The notes under the pieces: generated by a model
Seen by the model: only the letters and a program-made list of their open reading frames with translations
Databases searched by the model: none
Told to the model about the DNA's origin: nothing
Made by a program: the position numbers and the translations under genes
NCBI GenBank assembly: GCA_035997045.1
Contig: DASYIY010000046.1
Coordinates: 1-42,137, forward strand
Direction: 5' to 3'
Length of the DNA: 42,137 nt
Origin: VRUE01 sp035997045
GTDB lineage: Bacteria; Actinomycetota; Thermoleophilia; Solirubrobacterales; 70-9
Shown here: positions 26,761 through 34,768 of the stretch, in pieces
How the letters are laid out: each line of letters begins with the position of its first letter
Position numbering within the stretch: the stretch's first letter is position 1

Positions 26761-27650
26761 CAGCCGAACTTCCCGGTCACGTACTGCTCGGTGCGATCGT
26801 CGTCGGGGTTGGTGAAGACCTTGTCGGTGGCGCCGACCTCGACCAGCTCGCCGCCGAGCATGAAGACGGTGGTGTCGGCGACGCGCGCCGCCTGCTGCAT
26901 GTTGTGGGTGACGATGACGATCGTCACCCGCTGCTTGAGCTCGCCGACTAGCTCCTCGATCTTCAGCGTCGCCACCGGATCCAGAGCCGAGCAGGGCTCG
27001 TCCATCAACAGCACCTCGGGCTCGACCGCGAGCGCGCGGGCGATGCAGAGGCGTTGCTGCTGGCCGCCTGAGAGACCGGCGCCGGGACCCTTGAGCCGGT
27101 CCTTGACCTCGTCCCAGAGGCCGGCCCCGACCAGCGCTTCGCGGCCACGATCCTCGATCTCGCCGCGCGGAGCGCCGGTCAACCGCAGGCCCGCTGTGAC
27201 GTTGTCGATCACCGACATCATCGGGAACGGATTTGGCTTCTGGAAGACCATGCCGACGGCGCGGCGCACGGCGACGACGTCGATCGCGCTGTCGTAGAGG
27301 TCGAGTTCGTCGAGCAGCACCCCTCCCTCGGCCCTGGCGCCGGGAATCTCCTCGTGCATGCGATTGATGCAGCGCACCATCGTCGACTTGCCGCAGCCGG
27401 AGGGGCCGATGATCGCGGTGACGCGGTCGGCGCTGAACTCGAGGTCGACCCCGCGCACCGCGTGGGTGGCGCCGTAGTAAGCGTTGAGCCCTTTGAGCTG
27501 GACGTTGCCGACGTCGCGCTTTTTTGCCCCCGCCCGGTGAACGCTGGCGCCGGGGATCGAGATCGCCGGCCCCCTCTGCGGTGCGCGTGCCTGCGGCTCT
27601 GGATTGGGCTCGGTCATTGTGGTGCTCTCGATCGACTCTCTGCTGTCCAT
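26760..27650 (-). CDS. pstB: Phosphate ABC transporter ATP-binding protein
   Basis: 296 residues. Walker A GPSGCGKSTMVRCINRMHE (typical of PstB), signature LSGGQQQRLCIARALA, Walker B VLLMDEPCSALDPVATLKIEELV and the H-loop VIVTHNMQQAARVADTTVFM are all present. An extra N-terminal stretch of about 45 polar residues precedes QLKGLNAYYGATHAVRGVDL. The start ATG 27650 is favoured by GAGGAG 8 nt upstream; ATG 27617 is the alternative. Powers high-affinity phosphate import with PstA, PstC and PstS. Confidence 0.97.
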   Translation of the reverse strand: MDSRESIESTTMTEPNPEPQARAPQRGPAISIPGASVHRAGAKKRDVGNVQLKGLNAYYGATHAVRGVDLEFSADRVTAIIGPSGCGKSTMVRCINRMHEEIPGARAEGGVLLDELDLYDSAIDVVAVRRAVGMVFQKPNPFPMMSVIDNVTAGLRLTGAPRGEIEDRGREALVGAGLWDEVKDRLKGPGAGLSGGQQQRLCIARALAVEPEVLLMDEPCSALDPVATLKIEELVGELKQRVTIVIVTHNMQQAARVADTTVFMLGGELVEVGATDKVFTNPDDDRTEQYVTGKFG

Positions 27651-27687
27651 CCTAGGACTCCTCGGGTGGCGGGCGGACGCGCGGGGG

Positions 27688-28563
27688 TCATACCCCCATG
27701 CGCTTGCGGGAACGGGCGTAGAAGGCGCGGGCGACGACGTTGAGGACGAGCACGAAGGCGATCAGGATCAGCGCCGCCGCCCAGGCCTGGGTGTGTGCCT
27801 CGGGGCTGGGGGACTCCGAGGACTGGAAGATGAAGATCGGGATCGAGGCCAGCGCTTCGCCCGGTTCGGTGAGCACGCCCTGGCCGTAGATCGAGGAGAG
27901 CAGGATCAATGGTGCGGTCTCGCCGGCAACGCGGGCGACGGCGAGCAGGGCGCCGGTGATCAGGCCCCCGGCCGCGGTCGGGATCGTGATTCGCACGGTC
28001 GAGCGCCAGTGGGCGATGCCGAGCGCGTGGGCGGCCTCCTTGAGGCTGGCCGGGACAAGGGTCAACACCTCCTGGGCGGTGCGGGCGACGATCGGCAGCA
28101 TGATGATCGCCAGCGCCACCGAAGCGGCGAAGCCGCTCTGTTTGTTGCCCTCAACCAGCAGGCCGAAGACGAAGATGCCGGTGATGATCGTCGGCACCCC
28201 GTTGAGGATGTCAAGCACGAAGCGGACGGCGTGGCCGAAGCGCGGCCCGGCGAACTCAGTGGTGTAGATCGCGACCAGGAGGCCGATCGGGATCGCCATC
28301 AGGGCGGCGAGGCCGACCATGATCGCCGAGCCGACGATCGCGTTGGAGATGCCGCCGCTGGTGTCGCCGAAGAGACCGGTCGGGGTTGTGAGGAAGTGCA
28401 GGCTGAGCGCACCCAGCCCCTTGAGCAGGACCGAGCCGACGACGATCAGCAAGACCGAGACGGCAAGCAGCGCGGCGATCGTCGAGGCGACCTCGATCGC
28501 GCGATTGACCCGCTTGCGCCGCTTCAGATTGCCGCGGTCAAGCAGCAGCGCGTGATCGCTCAT
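27688..28563 (-). CDS. pstA: Phosphate ABC transporter permease PstA
   Basis: 291 residues, six membrane helices, with the inner-face coupling motif QEVLTLVPASLKEAAHALGIAHWRSTVRITIPTA and GAIAR-like helices typical of the PstA subunit. The start ATG 28563 overlaps the pstC stop by 4 nt. The N-terminal polar leader (LLLDRGNLKRRKRVNRAIE) precedes the first helix. Confidence 0.95.
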   Translation of the reverse strand: MSDHALLLDRGNLKRRKRVNRAIEVASTIAALLAVSVLLIVVGSVLLKGLGALSLHFLTTPTGLFGDTSGGISNAIVGSAIMVGLAALMAIPIGLLVAIYTTEFAGPRFGHAVRFVLDILNGVPTIITGIFVFGLLVEGNKQSGFAASVALAIIMLPIVARTAQEVLTLVPASLKEAAHALGIAHWRSTVRITIPTAAGGLITGALLAVARVAGETAPLILLSSIYGQGVLTEPGEALASIPIFIFQSSESPSPEAHTQAWAAALILIAFVLVLNVVARAFYARSRKRMGV

Positions 28564-29549
28564 AGCGCCTCAGCCTCCGTCAGGGTGGCGTCCGTGTCCT
28601 TGAGCCTGCCGCGCTGCACGATCAAGCGGGCGATCACGTTGACGACGACCGCAAAGACGAGCAGGATCAGGCCCAGGTAGGCCAGCGAGGGCTTCTGCAG
28701 CGCCCCCGGCGCGCCCTGGAACTGGGCCGCGATCTGGGCCGCCATCGTGCCGCCGGTGTGGAAGAGGGAGACGTTGATCGCGGTCGCGCCGCCGATCACC
28801 TGGGCGACCGCGATCGCCTCGCCGATCGCCCGGCCGAGGCCGAGGATCGAAGCGCCGACGATGCCGGCGCGCGAGTAGGGCAGCACCACTTCCCTGACCA
28901 TCTCCCAGCGGGTGGCGCCGAGCGCGTAGGCACCCTCCTTGAGGTCGCCCGGCACCGTCTCGAAGACCTCGCGGGTGACGCTGGTGATGATCGGCGTGAC
29001 CATGATCGTCAGGATCACCGCCGCGGTCAGGTAGCCGAAGGCCGATGGGTCGCCGCTGAAGATCGGCAGGAATCCGAGCACGCTCTGCAGCGCCGGCTCG
29101 ATCATGTCGTGCATGAAGGGACCGAGGACGAGGATCCCCCAGAGGCCGAGGATCACGGTCGGGATCGCCGCCAGCATGTCGACCAGGGTCGCCACCGGCC
29201 GCCGCAAGCGCGACGGGGCCAGCTCGGTCAGGTAAATCGAGATCGCGATCGAGATCGGCGCGGCGAAGAGCAGGGCGATCGCCGAGGTGACCACCGTCCC
29301 GTAGAGGAACGGCGCCGCGCCGAAGTTTTCCGTGACCGGGTTCCAGTCGTTGGTGGTGACGAAGCCGATGCCGAAGGCCGAGATCGCCGGCCAGGCGATG
29401 TGAACGACCTCGTAGACGATCCCGACTATGACCGCGACGGCGAGCGCTGCCGCGAGGCCGGAGAGGCCTCGCAGCAGCGGGTCGCCGATGCGGTCGGTGA
29501 GGTTGCGCCGGGCCCGCAGCACTGGATTGCTGAGGGCGCCGGCCTCCAA
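28560..29549 (-). CDS. pstC: Phosphate ABC transporter permease PstC
   Basis: 329 residues with six membrane helices. It contains the EAA-like loop REVFETVPGDLKEGAYALGATRWEMVREVVLPYSRAGIVGA and the SIYLTELAPSRLRRPVATLVDMLAAIPTVILGLWG segment common in PstC. The start is read as TTG 29549, immediately after the pstS stop; no better ribosome site is visible, and GTG 29525 is possible. Coupled to pstA downstream. Confidence 0.94.
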   Translation of the reverse strand: MEAGALSNPVLRARRNLTDRIGDPLLRGLSGLAAALAVAVIVGIVYEVVHIAWPAISAFGIGFVTTNDWNPVTENFGAAPFLYGTVVTSAIALLFAAPISIAISIYLTELAPSRLRRPVATLVDMLAAIPTVILGLWGILVLGPFMHDMIEPALQSVLGFLPIFSGDPSAFGYLTAAVILTIMVTPIITSVTREVFETVPGDLKEGAYALGATRWEMVREVVLPYSRAGIVGASILGLGRAIGEAIAVAQVIGGATAINVSLFHTGGTMAAQIAAQFQGAPGALQKPSLAYLGLILLVFAVVVNVIARLIVQRGRLKDTDATLTEAEAL

Positions 29550-30593
29550 CTAGCTGCCGATCTTGGCGATCGCCGTTTTGCCGGCGGCGACGACCTGCTT
29601 GGGCAGTGGCGCGAAGTCGAGATCGGGACCAAATTCCTGGCCCGCCGGACCGATCGCGTAGGTGATGAACTTTTTCAGCGCTTCGGCCTTTTCGCTTTCC
29701 AGCGGCACGATCACGTAGGTGTAGGTCGAGATCGGATAGGCGCCCTTGGCCGAGGCCGGCAGGTCAGCCAGTGAGATCGAGTTGTCCTTGCCGATCGTCT
29801 TCACCGCGTCGGCTGCTGCTTCGACGCTTTCCACGCCCGGTTCCGGGAATTCCCCGGCCGAGTTTTCGACCAGCGGCATGCTGAGTTCGTTGGAGAGCGC
29901 GTAGGCGAGGCCGACGTAGCCGATCGCGCCGTCGGTCTGCGAGATCGCAGCGGCGACGCCGTCGTTCTTTTCGGCGCCGACGCCGGTCGGGAACTTGACC
30001 GTGGTCGAGGTGCCGACCTTCGACTTGAATTCAGGGCTGATCGTCGAGAGGTAGTTGGTGAAGGCGTAGGTGTCGCCGCTGCCGTCGCTGCGGTAGACGG
30101 GTGTGATCTTGGTGCTCGGCAGGCTGGCGCCCGAGTTGAGCTTGGCGATCGCTGGATCGTCCCACTGCGTGATTTCGCCCAGATAGATGCCGGCGAGGAC
30201 TTCGCCGTTCAGCTTCAGGTTCTTGGGCGCGCCGCTGACGTTGTAGGCGGGCACGGTTCCGCTCAGGGCCCAGGGTATCTGCTCGACGCCGTCGGCTTCT
30301 TCGAACTGTTCCGGCGTCAGTGGCGCATCGGAGGCACCGAAATCGACCGAGCGCGAGGTGATCTGGTCGATCCCGCCGCCACTACCGATCGCGCCGTAGG
30401 TGACCGTTTCTTCGGACTTGCCGGCGTAGTCGGACTGCCACTTCGACATCAACGGGGCAACCAGGGTGCTGCCGGCACCGACCAGGGGCGAGCTGGACGA
30501 TCCTCCGCTGCTATCCGATGACGAGCTGCCGCATGCTGCAACGGCGACGGCAAGAGCCAGCGCCACGCTGACAGTGAGAAGTCTCTTGGTCAC
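29550..30593 (-). CDS. pstS: Phosphate-binding lipoprotein PstS
   Basis: 347 residues. The signal peptide LTVSVALALAVAVAAC has lipobox VAAC; a short Ser-rich tether follows, then the periplasmic-type binding fold beginning LVGAGSTLVAPLMSKWQSDY. Phosphate-contact segments are GAGST, GIDQITSRSVDFGASDAPLT and SGDTYAF. It starts at GTG 30593 with AAGGAG 7 nt upstream, after a 140-nt gap holding an array of four 11-bp direct repeats. First gene of pstSCAB-phoU. Confidence 0.97.
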   Translation of the reverse strand: MTKRLLTVSVALALAVAVAACGSSSSDSSGGSSSSPLVGAGSTLVAPLMSKWQSDYAGKSEETVTYGAIGSGGGIDQITSRSVDFGASDAPLTPEQFEEADGVEQIPWALSGTVPAYNVSGAPKNLKLNGEVLAGIYLGEITQWDDPAIAKLNSGASLPSTKITPVYRSDGSGDTYAFTNYLSTISPEFKSKVGTSTTVKFPTGVGAEKNDGVAAAISQTDGAIGYVGLAYALSNELSMPLVENSAGEFPEPGVESVEAAADAVKTIGKDNSISLADLPASAKGAYPISTYTYVIVPLESEKAEALKKFITYAIGPAGQEFGPDLDFAPLPKQVVAAGKTAIAKIGS

Positions 30594-30662
30594 GCGTATC
30601 TCCTTAAAGTTCGGGAACCGAATTGGCGTTTCGGCGCCACACTCTCAGCGGCCCCCCAACAG

Positions 30663-30706
30663 CTTGTTACCTGGCTGTATCGGGGATGTAAAAAAGATGT
30701 AAAAGG
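30663..30706 (-). promoter_or_regulatory. PHO-box-like array upstream of pstS
   Basis: Four consecutive 11-bp units read on the minus strand: CCTTTTACATC, TTTTTTACATC, CCCGATACAGC, CAGGTAACAAG, with the ACA core in the same place in each. The 11-bp period matches the direct repeats bound by PhoB/PhoP dimers in a row. It lies 70-113 nt upstream of the pstS start, where an activator of pstS would bind. The binding itself is inferred. Confidence 0.72.
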
Positions 30707-30733
30707 CACGGCGGCGCGCAAAGAGCCCCTGCA

Positions 30734-31021
30734 TCAGCCGTCGGGCGAGAAGCGGTAGCCGATGCCGCTGTGGGTGTGGATCAGGCGCTGGCCGGGCAGC
30801 GCGTCGCTCAGCTTCGAGCGCAAGCGACTGACGTAGACGTCGACCGAGCGGTCATCGTGGCGCGGCTCCCGCCCCCAAACCTCGGCATAAAGTTCCTCGC
30901 GGGTGAGGATGCGCTGCGGGTGCGCCGCAAGCGTGGTCAGCAGCTGCAACTCGCGCATGGTAAGGCTCAGCGGCCGGCCGTCGACCAATGCCGCGTGCTC
31001 TTCGGGCCGAATCTCCAGCAT
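30734..31021 (-). CDS. Stand-alone winged-helix DNA-binding protein (OmpR/PhoB effector domain only)
   Basis: 95 residues, just one trans_reg_C winged helix: LSLTMRELQLLTTLAAHPQRILTREELYAEVWG, then DDRSVDVYVSRLRSKLSDALPGQRLIHTHSGIGYRFSPDG. It has no receiver domain. It is clearly paralogous to the effector domain of the response regulator just upstream, in the same frame, starting 12 codons after that gene's stop. Without a phosphorylation site it would bind constitutively or compete at PHO boxes. Three clear PHO-box-like repeats lie 30-73 nt before ATG 31021. Confidence 0.82.
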   Translation of the reverse strand: MLEIRPEEHAALVDGRPLSLTMRELQLLTTLAAHPQRILTREELYAEVWGREPRHDDRSVDVYVSRLRSKLSDALPGQRLIHTHSGIGYRFSPDG

Positions 31022-31050
31022 GCCGACCGAGGATCGCCGCGATCGGCGGG

Positions 31051-31094
31051 GGATCGGTTACCCGGCCGTAAAGCTGCTGTGAACTACTTGTGAA
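31051..31094 (-). promoter_or_regulatory. PHO-box-like array upstream of the stand-alone winged-helix gene
   Basis: On the minus strand the units are TTCACAAGTAG, TTCACAGCAGC, TTTACGGCCGG and a weaker GTAACCGATCC, again exactly 11 bp apart. GTTCAC-type heptamers in 11-bp steps are the PhoP box known from Streptomyces. The array partly overlaps the last codons of the response regulator gene (VHSSFTAG), so part of the repeat is also coding sequence. Confidence 0.62.
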
Positions 31095-31849
31095 TCCTCG
31101 GCCTCGGCGGGCTCGCCAGGACCGAGTTGTTGCCCGCTCCCCGCGCCGGTCTCGGGGTCGAAGCGGTAGCCGACGCCGAAATGGGTGTGAATGTAGCGCC
31201 AGCTCGGCGAGCGCTTCTCGAGCTTCTGGCGCAACTTGCGGATGAAGACGTCGACCGAACGATCGCCGTGAGCCATCGCGTAGCCCCAGACCCGCTGATA
31301 AATCGCCTCGCGCTCGAGCACCTGGCCCTTGGCGTCGGCGAGCAGCTGCAGCAACTCGAACTCACGGCGGGTCAGGTCGAGGCTGCCGTCGCCGACGAAG
31401 GCCTGGAACTGGTCGGCTCGAATCTCCAGCTCGCCGACGACGACGGGGCCGGTCTCGGTGCCGGCGCGACTGCGGCGGCGGCGGCGGGAAACCGCCTCGA
31501 TCCGCGCCATCACCTCCTCCGGGTGGCACGGCTTGGCGATCCAGTCGTCGACCCCGAGCCGCAGTCCCCGCACCCGCTGGGCGACGGTGGAGCGGCCGGT
31601 GCAGACGATCACGCCGAGGTCCGGCAGCAAGGCGCAGACCCGTTCCAGGTAATTCCAGGCTTCCTCGCCGAGCACGGTCGGGTCGAGCAGCAGCGCGTTC
31701 AGCTTCATCGCCACCAGCTCCTCGGGCGGGATCGCGCTGCTCAGCACCCGCTGCTGCCAGCCGGCCGTTTCGGTTCGCTTCGACAGCACGGTCACAAAAC
31801 CGCTGTCGTTATCGATTACCGCGAGCCGAATGGTCTGCTGTGTATTCAA
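31058..31849 (-). CDS. PhoB/OmpR-family response regulator
   Basis: 263 residues: an N-terminal receiver (RLAVIDNDSGF; phosphoacceptor Asp56 in LLLDPTVLG; CTGRS; conserved Lys in IAKPCHPEEV), an Arg-rich linker, then an OmpR-type winged helix (LDLTRREFELLQLLADAKGQVLEREAIYQRVWG ... DRSVDVFIRKLRQKLEKRSPSWRYIHTHFGVGYRFDPETG), and a polar tail of about 25 residues. The acid pair is D-N-D rather than D-D. It starts at TTG 31849 with no clear ribosome site. No histidine kinase is in the window. The likely role is phosphate control, inferred from the pst/pho neighbours and the repeat arrays. Confidence 0.9.
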   Translation of the reverse strand: MNTQQTIRLAVIDNDSGFVTVLSKRTETAGWQQRVLSSAIPPEELVAMKLNALLLDPTVLGEEAWNYLERVCALLPDLGVIVCTGRSTVAQRVRGLRLGVDDWIAKPCHPEEVMARIEAVSRRRRRSRAGTETGPVVVGELEIRADQFQAFVGDGSLDLTRREFELLQLLADAKGQVLEREAIYQRVWGYAMAHGDRSVDVFIRKLRQKLEKRSPSWRYIHTHFGVGYRFDPETGAGSGQQLGPGEPAEAEDSQVVHSSFTAG

Positions 31850-31944
31850 GTGGCGGACGCCGTGTTTGGCGAGGAGTGCCCAATGCTGCGAGGCGGGGGC
31901 ATTGTATGTGCCAAAGACGGCGGGTGCACCGGCAAAAGCCCTGC

Positions 31945-31966
31945 GTTCACAGGATTTTCACAGCCG
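31945..31966 (+). promoter_or_regulatory. PHO-box-like repeat pair upstream of the response regulator
   Basis: GTTCACAGGAT followed by TTTCACAGCCG, two units with TTCACAG exactly 11 bp apart, 96-117 nt upstream of the response regulator start. It reads on the plus strand, opposite to the gene. This suits autoregulation but could equally act as a repressor site. Confidence 0.6.
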
Positions 31967-32108
31967 AAAGCCCTAATTTGCGGGAAAGCGGTCAAGCCAA
32001 CGCTCAGCAGGTTGTTACTCGACGTTCTCCGGCGCTTCTCCGAATGTTCACGGCCAAGCGGCCGGTTGAAGCCAGACTCCACTCTCACGAGACTCCTCTC
32101 TCGTCACC

Positions 32109-32138
32109 GCGAACGGCCCACTGCCCCGGGCCGTTCGC
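32109..32138 (-). terminator. Strong hairpin after uppP
   Basis: An 11-bp perfect GC-rich stem (GCGAACGGCCC with GGGCCGTTCGC) around an 8-nt loop, 15 nt after the uppP stop. It has no T-run, as is common for actinobacterial terminators. It could stop uppP readthrough into the regulator region. Confidence 0.55.
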
Positions 32139-32152
32139 CATTTCTGGGCTCG

Positions 32153-32968
32153 CTAACCGATCGCCCCAGTCGCCGCCAGCACCAGGACCAGAGCGCCCAG
32201 AGCGATTCGATAGATGACGAAGATCTCCAGCGTGTGAGTGCTGAGGTAGCGCAGCAGCCAGGCGATCGCCAGGTAGCCGGTGACGAAGGCGACGAGCGTG
32301 GCGATCGCCGTCGCCCCCACCGACGGGCTGCCGGCTTCGCCGACCTTGCGCAGCTCGAAGAGGCCGCTGAGGACCACCGCCGGCACCGAGAGCAAGAACG
32401 AGTAGCGAGCGGCGGCGACCCGGTCGAAGCCGCGAAAGAGGCCGGCCGAGATTGTCGCCCCGGAGCGCGAGACGCCGGGGACCAGGGCGAGCGACTGCGC
32501 GACGCCGATGAAAAGACCGTCGCGGCCGTCCATCTCGGCCAGGTCTCGCTTGCGAGTGCCGACCCGCTCCGCGGCAACCATGACGAAGGAGAAGAGGATC
32601 AGCGCCGAGCCGATCAGGTAAAGGCTGCGCGCACCCGACTCGATCTGGTCCTTGAAGATGAAGCCGAAGATCGAGATCGGGATCGTGCCGAGGACGATGA
32701 ACCAGCCCAGCCTTGCCTCCTGGCTGGCCCGGCGAATCGGCACCCGCAGCTCACGCAGCCAGGCAACCGCAATTCGCCAGAGGTCGGCGCGAAAGTAGAT
32801 CAGAACGGCAGCCATCGTCCCGAGCTGGATCACGGCGGTGAAGCCGGCGCCGGGGTCGGGCCAGCCGAGCAGCGCCGGAACGATCCGCAGGTGCCCGCTG
32901 GAGGAGATCGGCAGGAACTCGGTCAGGCCCTGCACGAGGCCCAGGACGATTGCTTCGAGGGTGCTCAT
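32153..32968 (-). CDS. uppP: Undecaprenyl-diphosphatase (UppP/BacA)
   Basis: Recycles undecaprenyl diphosphate to the carrier lipid of peptidoglycan synthesis. 271 residues, about eight membrane helices. Both active-site signatures are present: EFLPISSSGHLRIV near residue 17 and VPGVSRSGATISAGLFRG in the second half. ATG 32968. Divergent from a small secreted-type gene across 42 nt. Confidence 0.95.
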   Translation of the reverse strand: MSTLEAIVLGLVQGLTEFLPISSSGHLRIVPALLGWPDPGAGFTAVIQLGTMAAVLIYFRADLWRIAVAWLRELRVPIRRASQEARLGWFIVLGTIPISIFGFIFKDQIESGARSLYLIGSALILFSFVMVAAERVGTRKRDLAEMDGRDGLFIGVAQSLALVPGVSRSGATISAGLFRGFDRVAAARYSFLLSVPAVVLSGLFELRKVGEAGSPSVGATAIATLVAFVTGYLAIAWLLRYLSTHTLEIFVIYRIALGALVLVLAATGAIG

Positions 32969-33010
32969 AAGCCGAGCATCGTATGGGGCGCGTGCGCTAG
33001 ATTGCCCGTT

Positions 33011-33268
33011 GTGAGAATCCCCGCACGGCCAGCCAGAGCCTTTACAGCATTCGTCGCAGCGCTGCTCTCGATGCTGCTTGCGGCTCCATTGGCACTGGCC
33101 GATAACGGTGTCGGGCTGGCCGGGCCGACGACCGATAAGACGGTCACCTTCTTCTGCTTCGGCGTGATCGGCTTCTTCGCCGTCCTCGTGATCGTGCTCT
33201 CGATCGTCCAGGGCCGGCTCGAGGCGCGCAAAGAACGTCGCCGTTACGACCTAGAGCGCCTCGGTTAA
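33011..33268 (+). CDS. Small single-helix exported protein, unknown function
   Basis: 85 residues from GTG 33011. A signal-peptide-like start (AFTAFVAALLSMLLAAPLALA), a short loop with DNGVGLAGPTTDK, one membrane helix (TVTFFCFGVIGFFAVLVIVLSIVQG) and a highly basic cytoplasmic tail LEARKERRRYDLERLG. No domain recognised. A much longer open frame runs upstream but overlaps uppP and is not coding. Confidence 0.72.
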   Translation: MRIPARPARAFTAFVAALLSMLLAAPLALADNGVGLAGPTTDKTVTFFCFGVIGFFAVLVIVLSIVQGRLEARKERRRYDLERLG

Positions 33269-33275
33269 AGCCGGC

Positions 33276-34121
33276 TCAGTCGAGCCTGAAGCCGCTCAGC
33301 AGCCTTTTCTCGCTCTCGCCCTCGATCCTGGCGACGACTTCTATTTTGCCCTCGAGCGGGGTGTCGCGGATCTTTGTCGCCAGTAGGTCGTCGACCTGGA
33401 AGATGCCGGCCGAGTTGTTGAGCTCGATCTCTATGCGCACCGGCCGCTCCTCCCCTGCCTCGATCCGCACCTTGTCGACCGCGGCGGCCGAGATCGAGTG
33501 GATTCCCTCCTGGCCCGCTTCGATCGGCAAGCGGGTGCGGCCCTGGGCCATGTCGAGCGCATCGGCGACCCGGACCACGCCCGCCTCGAGCGTGTAGGGC
33601 TCGCCGCGGCGACGGTGGCCGATGATCGTGTGGAGAATCTCGGAAGCGACGACCGTGCGCTCGGGCTGCTTGTAGGAATCGGCCAGCAGGCGTTCGAGCG
33701 CGCCGCTGGCGAGGAAGAGGCTGTAGGCCTCGTGGTCCTGCCTGTGGATCGACATGCCGACGTCGTGCAGGAGAGCACCGCCGGCGACGACCACCTCCGC
33801 ATCTTTCGCGGACATCCCGTGGTCGGCTATGACCACCGGCTCAACGCCCGCCTTGACAAGTAGCCGCAAGAGCCGCAGGGCGATGTTGAGCGCGATCTGC
33901 ATGTGCACCCACGAGTGATCTGACATGCCAAGCCGCTCGGCGTGCACCTGGGCCATGTACCACCAGGCCCGCACCTGCTCGTCCTCGTTGACCGCCCCTA
34001 GAAAGCTCTCCAGCTTGCGGTTGCCGCGCGTCGGCGCTCGCACCTTCGCCTCGGCGATCGCCTCTTTCGGGGGCTTGCGCTGTGGTCCCTTCGGATCGGG
34101 TGTCGGAACCGCCTCGCTCAT
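33276..34121 (-). CDS. HD-domain phosphohydrolase
   Basis: 281 residues. The metal site is visible as His in SDHSWVHMQIALNIA, His-Asp in GGALLHDVGMSIHR, later HTIIGHRRRG, and Asp in VVRVADALDM. The C-terminal 90 residues form a beta-rich extension (VRIEIELNNSAGIFQVDDLLATKIRDTPLEGKIEVVARI). An archaeal-like family of HD proteins has this architecture; the substrate is unknown, with nucleotides or nucleic-acid ends possible. The N-terminus is polar and basic. Confidence 0.88.
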   Translation of the reverse strand: MSEAVPTPDPKGPQRKPPKEAIAEAKVRAPTRGNRKLESFLGAVNEDEQVRAWWYMAQVHAERLGMSDHSWVHMQIALNIALRLLRLLVKAGVEPVVIADHGMSAKDAEVVVAGGALLHDVGMSIHRQDHEAYSLFLASGALERLLADSYKQPERTVVASEILHTIIGHRRRGEPYTLEAGVVRVADALDMAQGRTRLPIEAGQEGIHSISAAAVDKVRIEAGEERPVRIEIELNNSAGIFQVDDLLATKIRDTPLEGKIEVVARIEGESEKRLLSGFRLD

Positions 34122-34136
34122 GCCCTGATCGTAGGT

Positions 34137-34625
34137 TCAGCCGCAGACGGGCCAGGGGCTGGATCCTGAAGCGGCGTAGAGCAGCGCAGCGCGGTAGTCC
34201 TGCTCCGATTCGGAAGCAGCTGCGGGGTCGCCCGAGCCGCCCATCGATTCCCAGGTGCCGTAGTCGAACTGGTACTTGCCGCGATAGGTGCCGTCCGAGG
34301 AGACCGCGGTGGGGTCGCCGCCGGACTCGCAGGCGCCGATCGCGTCGAGCGTTTCCCGGGAAACACCGCCGGGAAGGGATGCATAGAGCTCGCGGCGTTG
34401 GCGGCGGAGCTTGGCACGATGAGCCCGCTGGATGCTCGCGACCGTGACGCGGATCGTCTCGTGGAACCTCTCGACCGGCCGCTGCAGGACGCCGATCTTG
34501 ACCGGCTTGGCGTCGGCGACGCCGATCTGGGATGAGGAGCTGCTGCTGCCGGCCGCGAGGGCCGCCGCGGGGAAGGCGATGCAGGCGATCAGGACAGGGA
34601 CGAAGTATGTGCGTTTTGTGAGCAA
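34137..34625 (-). CDS. Rpf-like secreted transglycosylase
   Basis: 162 residues. The signal peptide (VPVLIACIAFPAAALAAG) is followed by a basic helical spacer (IQRAHRAKLRRQRRELYA) and a C-terminal lysozyme-like resuscitation-promoting-factor domain: IGACESGGDPTAVSSDGTYRGKYQFDYGTWESMGGSGDPAAASESEQDYRAALLYA, with catalytic Glu in ACESGGD. Such proteins cleave peptidoglycan in actinobacteria. Ends immediately after SPWPVCG. It stands alone, divergent from purU across about 180 nt. Confidence 0.92.
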   Translation of the reverse strand: MLTKRTYFVPVLIACIAFPAAALAAGSSSSSSQIGVADAKPVKIGVLQRPVERFHETIRVTVASIQRAHRAKLRRQRRELYASLPGGVSRETLDAIGACESGGDPTAVSSDGTYRGKYQFDYGTWESMGGSGDPAAASESEQDYRAALLYAASGSSPWPVCG

Positions 34626-34768
34626 GCGCGGAACCGTGGCGGTATTTGCGGCCTCGGAACGTGATCGCGCTCACACTGCTCACATCGCTAGTGCCGTCTG
34701 CCACGACACCAGGCACGGATCCCCTGCCGGTGGGCGAAAATGAATTGCTTCTTGCGCCGCTACCAATT

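Larger units (their letters stand above)
31850..32152. other. 303-nt gene-free stretch between uppP and the response regulator
   Basis: No convincing coding sequence on either strand. It holds a PHO-box-like repeat pair (31945-31966), which is flanked by two copies of AAAGCCCT (31935-31942 and 31967-31974), and a strong hairpin (32109-32138) just after the uppP stop on the minus strand. The rest looks like promoter region for the response regulator. Confidence 0.7.

Noticed and set aside
31127..33268. A single 713-codon plus-strand protein
   Set aside because: It spans a regulator, an intergenic region and uppP on the other strand. Only its last 85 codons (from GTG 33011) have a real signal sequence and helix.
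34657..34688. GCTCACACT/GCTCACATC repeat upstream of the Rpf-like gene as a PHO box
   Set aside because: The two units are 9 bp apart rather than 11, and the core differs from the other arrays.
34626..34768. Possible c-di-AMP (ydaO-type) riboswitch leader before the Rpf-like gene
   Set aside because: Such leaders are common before rpf genes in actinobacteria, but I could not match the conserved cores. Only a partial GGGGATCC-type resemblance is visible.
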